Below are positions 1 through 11,800 of a stretch of 64,000 bases of DNA, one piece after another. The notes beneath the pieces were generated by a model, which saw only the letters and a program-made list of their open reading frames with translations, was not told where the DNA came from and made no database searches. Origin of the DNA: Taeniopygia guttata (Eukaryota; Chordata; Aves; Passeriformes; Estrildidae). Every line of letters starts with the position of its first letter. Position 1 is the stretch's first letter. Location: contig NC_133024.1 in NCBI RefSeq assembly GCF_048771995.1, forward strand, positions 20,802,001 through 20,866,000, read 5' to 3'. The position numbers and the translations under genes are program-made.

Positions 1-225
1 GGACTGCTAAAAGAGTGTCAATCTGATTTTAATACTCCCATTTTGCCAGTAAAGAAGCCTGATGGGTCATACAGGTTAGTACAAGATCGGTTAACAGAGT
101 AACTGAAGATTTATATCCAGTAGTTGCTAACCCTTACACCTTGTTAACTCATTTAACACCTGAGCTAACCTGGTTTACCACCTTAGATTTGAAGGATGCT
201 TTCTTTTGTCTCCCTCTGTGAACAA
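1..225 (+). pseudogene. Gammaretrovirus-like reverse transcriptase fragment
   Basis: Frame 1 opens at the window edge and reads a retroviral RT fingers segment with the short motifs [20 protein letters not shown]; after a frameshift near base 90 it resumes with [13 protein letters not shown] and then [14 protein letters not shown]. The last corresponds to the conserved LDLKDAFF block around the first catalytic aspartate of RT. The YxDD box is not present because similarity stops near 225. The element must continue to the left of the window or be truncated there. The spacing and wording of the motifs are of gammaretroviral (class I ERV) type. It is a decayed fragment with no LTR in sight and no coding capacity. 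Confidence 0.85.
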
Positions 226-3090
226 ATACGTCCTATACTAATGTAGAAATTCACAGCTCACTTTTATTTCTGAAATCAAATATGCCATGTGCTTTATCCA
301 GGTATATCTCTTCTGTCACGGAGTGTTTGAAATTAGCTTGTTGCCTTGGCCCTGACTTGCAATTATCCAAAATTTCTTTTTTTTTTTTTTTTTTTTTTTT
401 TTTTGGTGATCTTTGAACACATGTTAAGTGGGGATTTAATCTTCCAGCTTTATAATACATCAGAATGGCCTTGGTAGGAAAAGAGCACTAATTGTCCGCA
501 CATCACAAATCATTTCAATGTTCTTCTGCTGACTCACAGCCTATCAAGCAGTAGACAGAACATTTCTCCTCTCTTTTATATTATGAAGCAGCAAAAAGAT
601 AACTGTCCATGTCTATAGTATTGATAACATTTCACATGCCTATCGTAGCTCCTTTTATTAATCTCCTGTGAGATATTGTTTTTATACTTTCAATTTCTCA
701 TCATACAAGAGACTCTCCATTTCTCTTATCCCGCTTTGCATCTTTTTCTGAACTGCCACTAATTCAGTAATATCCTTAGTGGAAAAGGTATGACCAATAC
801 TTTGCAGCTTCCAAAAAGTAGTCTCAATATTGATATTTTTAATGGTAAGTCTGTCTGTATGTATAGCTTATATTAACTTTTCCTGTGGGTTTTTTCTGTC
901 TTTTTAGTTTTGCTCTATTTTGCAACTGCTTTTTGAAAAGATTTTGTGTGGGCATTTAAAGCTCAAATTTCCACTGCCTTTATGCCTCAGTATGTTCCAA
1001 GTGGAATCATGACCAGAGGCAGAGTGAGCGTGAGATACTTTTGTCAGATTATTGAAACAAAAGGACTTGCAGTGCTTGCATAAAGGGAGCCTTACCATAT
1101 ATCTAGCACTCTTCCTGTTACCCTTAGGAGGTGGAATTCAAATGGGAGGATTAAGGTAACTCAAATCATGAGTAAAAGTTGTTAGATTGTACTCTGTGTG
1201 CTTGCTTTACAGATTAAAAAAAAAAAACAAAAACCAAACTTTTTAGCACAATTGATTGGGTAATTCTGGCAGACCCAAACTTCAGTTCTAAGACAACTAA
1301 ATATAATTAAATACACAACAATAATAGAAGCAGTTCTTTATGAAAAGGAAGCTTATGTGGAGAACACTATGGAAACATATTGTTCAATTCAGCAAAAACA
1401 TGGCTGGATTTACATACTAATTGACATTAATTATACCAACTCAACTCCTGATAAATATATTATTAGTCTGTTTAGTCACAGTAAATGTGTGTTGTTTTCC
1501 CTCTCTTCAATGGACCTCAGTGCAAAGATTGCAAATGAATATGAGAAGCTGTATTTTTTCACATAGAGCAATTTTGTATATAGTGGTTGTTTGGCTGGGA
1601 GATGAAAAGATGGACAAAAAATGGCCTCAATAACTTCTGGAGGAATAAAAATTGTCTTAATAACATTGTTTTCTACATTTTACAGGAGGAGCATTGTGGA
1701 GTCTTGTGGGAAACCGACATCATGACTAAGAAGGAATGGGTCAAAGTGAATATACAGCTACCAACAGGGCTAGAAAATATACAGGTATGAATGGAAAAGG
1801 CATGTGCTCAATTTTTGAAGATCCTTTACTTCAATTTTTGAAGATCCTTTACTTTGTTGTTTTAGGGAGCCTAAAAATTAGTTTAAATTGTGTGTATATT
1901 GAATGTCTTCCTATTTTTTCATTGCTTCAGTATGAGTAAATTTCTGGCTGTAGCTCAAGAAAACACCTACACAAACATGACATAGAGATGCTGCTGCACT
2001 TGAATGATATGCAATAAAATGAATACAAATCTCATCTGATTCTAGTTAGTCATCTGAGTCCAACTCAGGAGTTACCAACTCATTTAAATGTATATATTCT
2101 CTTAAGTGAGACGATGTAAATGATCTTTGTGGAACTTCAGTGAAATTATGTAAACCACTAATTGAGAAGATACCTTCTCTTTGAAATTTCAAACACAGAG
2201 ATAAAAGCTAAATTGCAGCTACTTCATTTTTATATTAATTTACACATTTCCATTTTAAGTGACTTTCCATTTACAGGGTTTTTTTTGTAGTTCTGTAAAT
2301 AACCATCATATTTTACTGTTTCACAATCAGCTGAAAAAATAATCTCTATGAAAGGACAAAAACTAAGCCCACTGCAGGAGTTGATGTTTTGACAGATGTT
2401 AAAATGAACGCATTTCAGTAAGCTAGTAGGTTCTAAGGGTGTGTTGTTGCCTGTCTCTCCTTCTCCCATGAGGACAATTTTGAATAAACAAGCAGATGTG
2501 TAAGTTATCTGTAGTATCTAAAAATAATTAAACATCTGCTTAGGTTGTATGTATATAAGTAGGAAGCCAAAACTTTGTATTCTTGTACAAAGACTGCAAG
2601 GATCCCTTGCACTTAGGGGATGAAACATACTATCTTTAAATTTGTGCTTATTTCATATTTTCAGCAAAGCATTCTGTTTTTTGAACTGGTAGGGACAGCA
2701 TGCAAAGTATTAGATGAATTTTATAATTTTGAAGAAATTTTCTCTAGTGGAAGGAAATGACTATATAACTCATGTTTCAGAAAGAAAAACTGCTTGAGAT
2801 TTCACTTCAGCCTAATTCCCAGGCATTATGGAGTGTGCTAGACCCTTCTGCTTATGCCCCAAATCAGACCTGTTTCCTTCTATTTTGTCAGATACTCTTA
2901 CTCACTGCTTTTTGACTCTTGCACATAACTACTTCCTGAGGCCCACACTTGGGTCATATCCCAGCCTGTGAAAACCCACAAATCCATTTTTATTTATTCC
3001 TCAGACTCCTGCTCTTTTTTCCTCAGTGCTTTCTTTTATTGTCATCCTAATCTTTTTGATGAATCTAAGCTTTCTCCCTCCTGCTTGCTG
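226..3090. other. AT-rich intergenic DNA, no gene seen
   Basis: No coding region, LTR or CR1 end was recognised. The stretch holds a run of 28 T at 377-404, possibly the reverse-strand A-tail of an old retrocopy, and a short A-rich run at 1214-1240. Near 1820-1855 a block of about 24 bases (reading AATTTTTGAAGATCCTTTACTT) occurs twice in tandem. Confidence 0.6.
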
Positions 3091-3390
3091 CTGTCACTTT
3101 CACTGCTTTCACTTTCACTGCTTTCACTTTCACTGCTTTTGCTTTCACTTTGCTTTCACATTCACTTCTTTCACTTCCACATTCACCATTTTCACTTTCA
3201 CTTTTTTCACTTTCACTTTAACATCTTTCACTTCCACTACTTACACTTTTGCTTTCACTCCTTTCACTTTCACCTCCACTGCTTTCACTTTTGCTTTTGC
3301 TTTCACTACTTTCACATCACTTCTGATTATTTCCCTTTCACTTTCATAACTTTCACTTTAATTTTCATTTTCTCTTTCACTCAGGTAAAA
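3091..3390. repeat. CTTTCA-rich degenerate minisatellite
   Basis: About 300 bp of pyrimidine-rich simple sequence built from CTTTCA and CACTTTCACTG units. Three near-perfect 15-bp copies of CTTTCACTTTCACTG start the array around 3095-3140, and degenerate units follow to the CTCTTTCACTCAGG end. The plus strand carries C, T and A with almost no G. On the minus strand it reads GTGAAAGTGAAAG, a dense run of GAAANNGAAA motifs like those bound by IRF proteins. It translates to His/Phe/Thr/Ser-rich peptides in two frames, which is a by-product of the repeat and not evidence of a gene. Confidence 0.85.
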
Positions 3391-3794
3391 GAAACCTTGA
3401 GAGCACAAATGGGATAATTTCATTACTGTGAGAGCCAGCAGAGCTGGGCTGCACCGTGCCCAGGAGCAACAGATGCTCTTCTGGAATTTTATTGTTATAA
3501 ATCAGCTTGTGCTAAATCTGCTCAAAGCAAGGGAACTCTTGTCAGAGAAAGAAATGCTCCTTTAATCTCTGTGTCTATGTCAACAGCAGTAAAATACACA
3601 GGGTAAGGGCACAGGCCCAGAACTGGCATGTGATTGTCCAAATAATTAAAACACTGGCATGGTTCCTAGAAAGGTTTTGACCTAAGGAAATCAGCCTCCT
3701 CCAATCCAGTGCCCAGAACAGTTCCAGGATTGCAATCAGGCAGGGACCAATCCCACAGCAGAGACTGGGTGCATCCATTTTGTTTTACGGGATG
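3391..3794. other. Intergenic, nothing recognised
   Basis: Unique-looking sequence between the CTTTCA repeat and the first solo LTR. No motif of a gene, RNA or repeat was recognised. Confidence 0.5.
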
Positions 3795-4099
3795 AAAGAG
3801 TGTTGCCCAGATTCTTAAGATTTTCTAAAGCCTTCTGAGTTTACATTCTTGTAGCGAATTTTCTCACACAACTTTCTGTAAACAATTTATTGTTTTGCAT
3901 TCCTCCATGGAGGTGGAGAAATTTGATGTACTAGTAGTTTGTCCAATGTCATTGGAGAGATGGCACATTCACCGTCCAATCCACTGTCACCTTTGGAAAA
4001 GTATGAATGCTGGAGTCAGAAAATAAACTTCCTCTTTTTCACCTTTGCAATAGCAGCAGCTCGCATCGTGCTTTCACGTGTCCTATACTGACAAAACAG
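3795..4099 (+). mobile_element. Solo LTR, 293-bp family (copy 1)
   Basis: The LTR runs 3801-4093, starting TGTTGCCC and ending CTGACA. It is flanked by AAAGAG (3795-3800) and AAACAG (4094-4099), a 6-bp target duplication with one mismatch. Inside are a degenerate TATA-like AAAAGTATGAATG and an AATAAA polyadenylation signal near 4021, followed by a pyrimidine-rich stretch. It aligns end to end with the nested LTR at 16434-16725 (for example CACTGTCACCTTTGG, GCATTCCTCCATGG and CTTTCACGTGTCCTATA are shared), so this is an independent ERV family. The mismatched duplication and lost TATA suggest an older copy. No internal region remains. Confidence 0.88.
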
Positions 4100-7000
4100 T
4101 TTTCAATTGTTAAGCTCTGCTATGCCAACTGGTGTCCGAGGACAGTCCCCTGTCCAATTTACACACCTGTAACTGGAAATTTTCTCTTGGGGATCTGCAA
4201 AAAAAGGTTTTGAAGACACTTCAGAAAGGAAGATGGAGTCTTTAGGATATTAAATTTTAGGACACCTTTCTAAAGCACAGGGGCATTACTAATTTTTAGT
4301 TAAAGGGTTATGAGACTAGTAGTTTTTTCTTTAAAATAGACTTCTTTTCTTTTTAACTTCACTCTTGGAATTCATCAAACTTCAGCTTAAAATTTTCCAT
4401 AATTTCAACCCAAGCTAGCCACAAAAAATTTCAGGTTCTGGTTTGAAATTTATCACAGTTTTGCAATGGATATTAAGAAGCACTTTCTACCCCTAAAACT
4501 ATATCATGTAAATAAAAATCAGTTTCACTCCATTGTCTGTCAATGCAAATATTTTAATTGTAACAACTAACAGCTTGTGTTTAAAGGAACACTGCAGAGC
4601 AGGGCAGGTTTCATCTGCCTGAATAGCATCCAGCTCTTGGATACTGCACTATCAAAGTCAGCAAAGTCTCCTTGGAAGAACCCCCCTGCAGGGCTAGGCA
4701 GCCCAACGCCCCTGGATCAGCCTTTGACTTTCACCTGGACTGTCCTGATGGCAGTGATGAGGACCCAGCCACTTGCTGTGAGCAAATCCCATTGTTTTAG
4801 AGGGACAGCCTGCTGCAGAGTGCTGGGAAACCTAAACATTTCCATTCAACCAATCACTAGAAAAAAAATATTTAAAATTTACATGGCTTCCTTTCCCCAG
4901 AATATTTAATGACATAGAGATAAAAGGATATGTCTATAACATTTTCTTCTTTCCATTGCTTTGTATTCCTCTGTCTGGTCTCATTATCATGTTTTAGATA
5001 CAGCCAGTAATTTGTTTAATAATCTGCTGAAATATAACATTTACTGTATTTTTGCTTAAATATATTCCCTATATATGACTTTTATAACCCTAATTTGCAA
5101 GAGAATGAAATCTGCCTTGGGGTTTGTTCTCTAAACAGTTTTCTAGAGTTTTTTAGAGTGTTTGTGAATTACTGTCAGAAAATGCATTAAATGACATGAT
5201 ATTTGCACTATGATACAACTCACCACAGAAATGTAGTTCAGAAGCTACATCTTCATTGTATTTGCAGCTGAAAGTAAGTTTGTTTAGAAGCCACGGTTTC
5301 TCCTGTACAGTCAAGCGTAAAAAAACCCAACCAACCAAACAAAAAAAACGAAAAACAATTAAAATTGCAGAAAAATGTCTGTAATAATTCTGAATAATTT
5401 TAGATCTCCATGTGAAAATGTCTTTAGGGACCCTATCACTTCTAAAATTAATATTATAGGGCATGCATAAGTATGTATGTTTGCCTGTGGTAGTAATACT
5501 TAAATATGTGTTTAACATTAAAAAAGTGTACATATTTAAGATACTGGTGATGATATTTATTTCTGCTGGGAGGTGCAAATTAAAATTTTGTGTATTGCTC
5601 AAGGTAGCAGGATTAAAAACTCTGGTAATGTTTTATTTTCTAATTCCTTGATGAGACTTCAGGAAATATTTGTGACTGCAAGCCATCTTTTTAACTCACA
5701 GTCAGAATACTTTTTTTTTCAATCACTTAAATAACCACGTGGGAACTATCTCTGCAACAACTAATATGTGCAAATGCTGAAATAACATTTTAAATAAGAG
5801 GGTATATACTGTTTTACCTCTGGGTAGAATCTAAGCAAACGTTAACGTCTGTAATGGCTCCCTCTCTGAGAGCTCTTTTTGATTTTTACAAGGCTTGGCC
5901 CTCTGCTGCTAGCTCTGTGTCTGTCCTACCACCACTGGTAGGAGTGTGGAGAGTCCTCATAAGTTCTTTGGCAGGAATGGAATGAAAATTAGTTGTATTT
6001 TCAAAGCTGGACTTTATTTCTCAGCAATTCAGTGATCCCACTTCATAACAATGAAAGAGAATTGTGGTGAAGAGCAACTGGAAATAAAAAAGAATAATTT
6101 TTAGGTTTCAAAGGATGATGAAAAATAACTGTCATCATTGAAGGGAGCTTTTACTCATACTGCACATGGTGAAAATGAAGATAACTCCAGACATTTATAG
6201 GCCTAAGCCTCAGACATTGATGTTAGGTAATCAAAAGATTACAAATTACCTAGATCTAGTCAGAATTTTAAAGATAACAGTAGAATTTTTGGGAGTATTT
6301 CTTCCATGATGGTGATGTTGATGGGTCAGAAAAAATGGCGATTTGGCACAAGAAGGAAAAGTCAAAATGACCTGATGGTCTTAACAGTGCCCTTTGTGGA
6401 ATCGCCAGAGTTAGGGTGCTGGGACAAGGAATGATGAAAGCCACAATCAGTGCAAAATGTTCTTCAATATCTCTGCCTTAGTGCTCCATTCTCTGCTGCT
6501 CCTGCTTCTGCAATTAACTTTGTTTTTTTCTACTCACACTGATTCTCCACTAACTCTCTTCAAATTAAAGAAAATATGACACTTAGTTGAACCTGAGGAA
6601 TTAGGGATTGTTTGCTTAACTATGTGTTGAGATAGTCACAGTTTGAAGAGGTATCATTTCACTGGAGCAGTGCACAAAAGTATATTCATCCCCCCAAAAG
6701 AGGGTGGTAAAAGGTTCTTTTCTGGAGTACAAGTACCAATAGTAGTTGCTTATTTCTCTGACTACTGGCTGAGAAGAAAGAGCACACAAAAATGTGCCAT
6801 CTTTAAAATAGCAATAACTATTGTTAAAGTTGACCCATTTTAATGGATAATATTGTCTTGCATGCTTCCCACACTCCTTCTCAGGAAAGATGGCCCTAAT
6901 GGAATATAGCTATTCAGAATTTTGGTCAGCTTAGAACATTCATCTTTCAGACACTTTCCAGTAGTGAGAAAAAAGGTGTAAAAAAAAAGTTCTTATTTAT

Positions 7001-8639
7001 TTTTGTTCTTTGTTCTTTTATTCCCATTATATCAATTTTCCACAAGATCTTGATATTGTCCTCCATGATGTTTAGAGTTCACTACATTTATTCATATTGA
7101 TTTTCAGTACAATTTCCTATCTGGTACAGTGATGTACCAGAGTAACTTTTATTAGCTCTTGTAGCATCTATCTTTGGACACATCATCAGTACTTTCCTTT
7201 GTTGAAGTGTTCTCAGGTACTGAAATAGCTGACAGATAACCTACTGCACAAAAACAATGGCAGACGGCTGCTAGTTAATGTGAAGGATTCCTCCCCTTTA
7301 AGAATTTGTTTCATTATAAGAAGGCATTTAAAAATGTTTCTCTTTTGTCATGTTGATTTGACATGAATATTATTATAACAACACAATTTATTACAAGAAC
7401 ACATAAATGTTTTGCAATGCTTCCTAATCTTTGTTTAATCTTTGCTCATTTTATATATATATATATATATATGTATATAAAAATACATATACTTAAGAAT
7501 ATGAGGCTTAAAAGTCTCGAAAATTATGAAATTGTCTAGGAAACACTTATGCAAATGAGTAACCATCTTTGAGTTATTAAAATCTATTAATCTAATCGAG
7601 TGACAAGTTATGAAAGTTCAGATTTTACTATTAAATTCTACATTTTCATTATATCTTTTCTGATACCTCTAATTTGTGATAATTTCTAATTTTTTTATTT
7701 CAGTGAATGATAGCAATTTATGAAAACCTAGTTAATATATTCAAACAGAAAGTGAGAAGCAGGACTTGGATAATTTAAAGGACTATAAAGATCCCTTTCA
7801 CACTGATGCCTTTTCTTTATTTCCCACCCAGTATAAAGAAAGTTTTGTACTAAATACCAAATAACTAATATTTCAAACACTATACTTACTATTATTTTAC
7901 ATTATTTATACATAACCTTCACAAGACTTATAAACCCATAAATACAGCTTAGAAATAAGTCTAGGAAACACTTGCTATTTTCAAGTAATATCACACTATG
8001 ATGCAGTAGCGTTTCTGGAAATTACCTCCTCATCAGCATCCATGTAAATTCAAAATTATTGTGGGGTGAGGTCATCCTACAGGTATTTCTGAAAGAGGAT
8101 AACTTCCATTTAGCTTAATTAAAAGCTTTCTTAAAACAGCCATCTTTACTGCTTCTGCATTTAACCTAACACCTCTAGTATTACTTTAAATATTCTCAGC
8201 TTTTTGTAGGATTTGTATAATTTATTAATATAGAAGATGTAGAATGAAGGAAACCTGTATAATTTTTAAGCCATGTAGCTTTTACAGCATTTCATTTGCA
8301 GAATAGCAATATACAATTGCAAATCCTTGAAACCTGCCACACCAAGTGAGCACAGACACAAATATTTTTATTACCATTCAACGGTAAAGTGGAAAGAGCA
8401 CTTTTTTGTCTGAAACATTTTTTTCCTAAACATTTGTGCATTTCCTATGACACTGAATTTGCCTGAAATTGTCAGTATCTGTTCATTGATGTTGTACGTG
8501 CAGGGAAAGAACAAGAAGCTACACCCATGCTATTTTCACAAACTTCACTGCTGATCAGCACTGTGTAGCACTGCCTTTGTGTTTCACCAGAGCAGCTCCA
8601 AGCAAACATGACCTCTCCAGAGCAAGGGGGGACATGAGA
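4100..8639. other. AT-rich intergenic DNA
   Basis: Mostly unique AT-rich sequence without a supported gene, except the LDL-A-like motif listed separately. It holds an A/C-rich run (5310-5357) and a (TA)n microsatellite of about 28 bp at 7452-7480. Confidence 0.6.
4696..4800 (+). other. LDL-receptor class A-like motif, possible exon relic
   Basis: In frame 1 the eight residues DCPDGSDE (4738-4761) followed by DPATC match the C-terminal, calcium-binding half of an LDL-receptor class A repeat. The open segment is preceded by CCCCCCTGCAG, which would be a fair splice acceptor at about 4691, and closed by TAG at 4798-4800. About 100 bases upstream another frame reads GFICLNSIQLL, resembling the N-terminal half of the same domain, but the spacing is too long for one domain and the frames differ. 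A decayed exon or exon relic is possible; chance is not excluded. No flanking exon was recognised, so no gene is named. Confidence 0.3.
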
Positions 8640-8815
8640 TTCTCTTAACCTCTCTAAACTCTAAGCCAGGGAACTGAGTCTTTTCAGAAGGATGTGAAGC
8701 CATCTCACCTATGAGAGTTATGAGGTATCTGTCTAAAGACTTATGATATGAGGAAGTTCAGGCTGGATGATCTGTGGCCATCTGTGACATTTCGCTATGA
8801 ATCCTTTAATAAATT
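8640..8815 (+). mobile_element. Very degenerate CR1 LINE 3' end (tentative)
   Basis: The order of short blocks GAGGTATCTGTCTAAAGAC, then GGCTGGATGATCT, then CTATGAATCC resembles the end of the CR1 3' untranslated region. Similarity is weak and no neighbouring CR1 coding sequence is recognisable, so an old fragment is the most that can be claimed. Confidence 0.3.
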
Positions 8816-11800
8816 CTAGGTAAATAAAATTAATCACAAACTGGAAGGGAATGTGCACAGGCACTCAGCAAGAAGGTATATGCGTAATCCTTCATTTTCA
8901 TGGGATGGCATAAAATGTTAGCCAGAAATTAAAAAAAAAAAAAAAATGGTGAAGAGGTTCTTTGGTTTCTCTTCATAGTGATAGTTATTGCCTCAAATTC
9001 CAAAGACACTTAGGTGTTGCCATGCTGAATGAGGGGAGCACCCTCCTCATTCTATCCTGTTGTTCAGGGAAACACCAACCTGATGGAGAGACTGGCTGAA
9101 TGTCCCCATTTGTGTTCATTTGGTTGAGCTCTCAGAGCAGGATTGAAAACATTTATGCAGTTGCAGGCTAGCAAAACTGAAGCAATATGACTTGGCTGGT
9201 AACCCAGCCTAGTTAAGAGAACTGCATCTTTCCCCTGGGAGGATCATGAGGAGATAGGATAGATAAAGTAAACTAGTCAAAATAAAAAAATATTCCCATT
9301 TAACCTCTCAGTGCTCTTGAAATATGTGTTTTGCTTCCTGGGTTTTTGGGAGGGTTTTCTGGTTGTTTTGTTCTGGTTTGTTTTTGTTTTATTTTGCTGG
9401 GGTTTTTGTTGTTGTAGTTGTTTTGCTTTTTAATATGTTGAAAATGGTTTGTATTAATTAAAAAATCTTTTCAGTGTATTTTATGGCTTCACTAACCTAC
9501 ACTTATTCTTGAAATTCAAAAAGGTTTTGGGGAACAATTTTTTTTCCTGGCCTCATCACTGGATTTTGTAGAAATGGTGTAATAATTTACTCCTTCACTA
9601 GTTAAGATATAATGATATATGCACATGGGTTAAAAAAAAATCAAATTTGACTTACTGTTAAAATGGAAGCAAGTTTTTGTTTCCTTTCTATTTTCATTTC
9701 CGTTTTGCTGAATGATAAAGATAACAGTCTAAAATAGAGAACTGACTCATTTTCCATTCAAAATGTCAAAAAACCTATCTGCAGTTTGAATCCATTGAAA
9801 TATTCCCAGTGAAATATAAAACATAAGCTCTGGTGCTGAGAATTCCAGTAGAAAGGGATATAATGTATCAGAAAATAGTTTTATTTCAAACTTAACTGCA
9901 GCACAACTACTCAAAAACTATAGGCTGTGCAGTCACTTATTTTCCTACTATGGATAGTGAAAGATTATCTATAACCCCTTGAAGGCTCAGAAAAAAATGT
10001 TGAATGTTTGATAGGAAAGGCACATTTCTTAAGGTTTATTAATGTTTGAGGAATGAAAAAACACACTGAAAAACTGTCTTACTTGGATTTGGGTTTTAAC
10101 CAAAGCACAGAACATTTCTTTCAAGCTTGATTAAACATTTACAAGCACCCCCTTACTTTTTTAGAATTAAATAGGGATAAAATTTAAGTTTAACTGTTAA
10201 TTTGGACAAGTGCATTTAACTCACAGTTGAAGGCAAGCTGTTCCACAACATAGTTACAATTTTAAATTGAAGTATAACTTCCAGACACTAGACAGGGGCA
10301 ACACTTAGGTTTGGTAATTGATGGTCAGTGTTTCTGCATAACTGGGTGCTTGTTTAGAGCTTTAAATTTCAAGTGAAAGGTCTAATAAAAAACATTCAGC
10401 ATCTAAAGTCTGGTGACCATTACCATATGCTTGAAATGACCATATTCTATTTCCTATTCACCACCCAAAAGAAAAAACCCAGCCATTATCATCAACAAAA
10501 AAACCAAACCCATCCATGAACATCAACAAAAAAAAAAAAACAAACCCCAACCCCAAAGTGCACCAACATGAATGTTCTTCCTACCTCTATAATTCTGCTC
10601 AGACTTGAATAGATTGAAAAAAATGACTGGACAAAACCCATTTCATTTGGGATCATGTTTTGCTGTGTGTGCATCTCTTTTTCCCCCCATTGCTTATATA
10701 TTCAGCCCAAAATTGGATGTTTATACATTTCTTTCTATATCTACAGGTTTAGAAAAAATTGTACTACGGGCTACCAATGTAAGAAATGCTGATTGCACCA
10801 TATCTCTCTTCCTGTTGAACATGAAGTGATGAGCTCTGATCACAAAAAAGCTGTTGTTTTTATCAGCATAACCAATCTTCTTTATGTCCCAAATGCCTCC
10901 ATAAAAAAAAATTAAAAGTTTCCATGCTAAATATCTTTTAGAACTGTAGAGTAATAGTTATTAGTACTATCTTAATCTTAGTTTCATACTTAAACCATTA
11001 TTTTAACTTTTCTTTGGTGCCCATAGGGTAATTTATGGATGTCGTTTTGGATATTACTGTGAAGACACTGCAGTCAGCTATTTATGTAGAAGACCTTTTG
11101 TGGGATTTAGGGAGGCCAGGAGAAAGAGATATTTAAGCAAAGAATGTTTGCCTTTTTGTGTCACATTGGTTCTCTCAAGATTGCTTAGCTAAGGAAAGCA
11201 AAATGCCTAGATATAGTATTAATTGCCAAAATAACTTAGTCTTGGGTATAAATTAGCATATTCGACCCTAATGTAGTAGCAATTGAAGTCTATTTAAAAA
11301 TATAACTTGTAAAATGCATGAAAATTTAACCAAATAAGTTAACCCAATTTCATTTTAAACTATATATGCTGTACTAAACAGAAAACAATGGACCATCAAA
11401 TTTTAATGTATAGGATGAAGCCAGTTAAGAGACAGTGATATTTATGGTTTATTTTGTACCTTAAGATTTAACTGCTCAAATGACCTCTATATTCCCGGGA
11501 AATTTTTACTATTTAGCTTTGCTACATTGGTGCTTAAAGAAAGATGCATTTCATTTTGGATTTTTACAATCTGAAAAGTGGAGTAATATATATGATTGTG
11601 TCTGAGGCTGATATGATCAGATAAATGTGCTGTGGGAGCAAAAAGTCACAAATACAATTCTAAAATAATGGTTGTATTTGCAATAAGTGACCCCAGGAGT
11701 TAAGTGTAGTGCCTTGGGAAGCTGTTCTGGACCAGGAAAGAAAACTCTGAGTATAAAACTTTCTTATCAAAATAATTATTTGTACTCAGTCAATGTAGGA

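Noticed and set aside
2968-3417. 149-codon His/Phe/Ser-rich frame
   Set aside because: Translation of the CTTTCA repeat; a second frame over the same bases is equally open.
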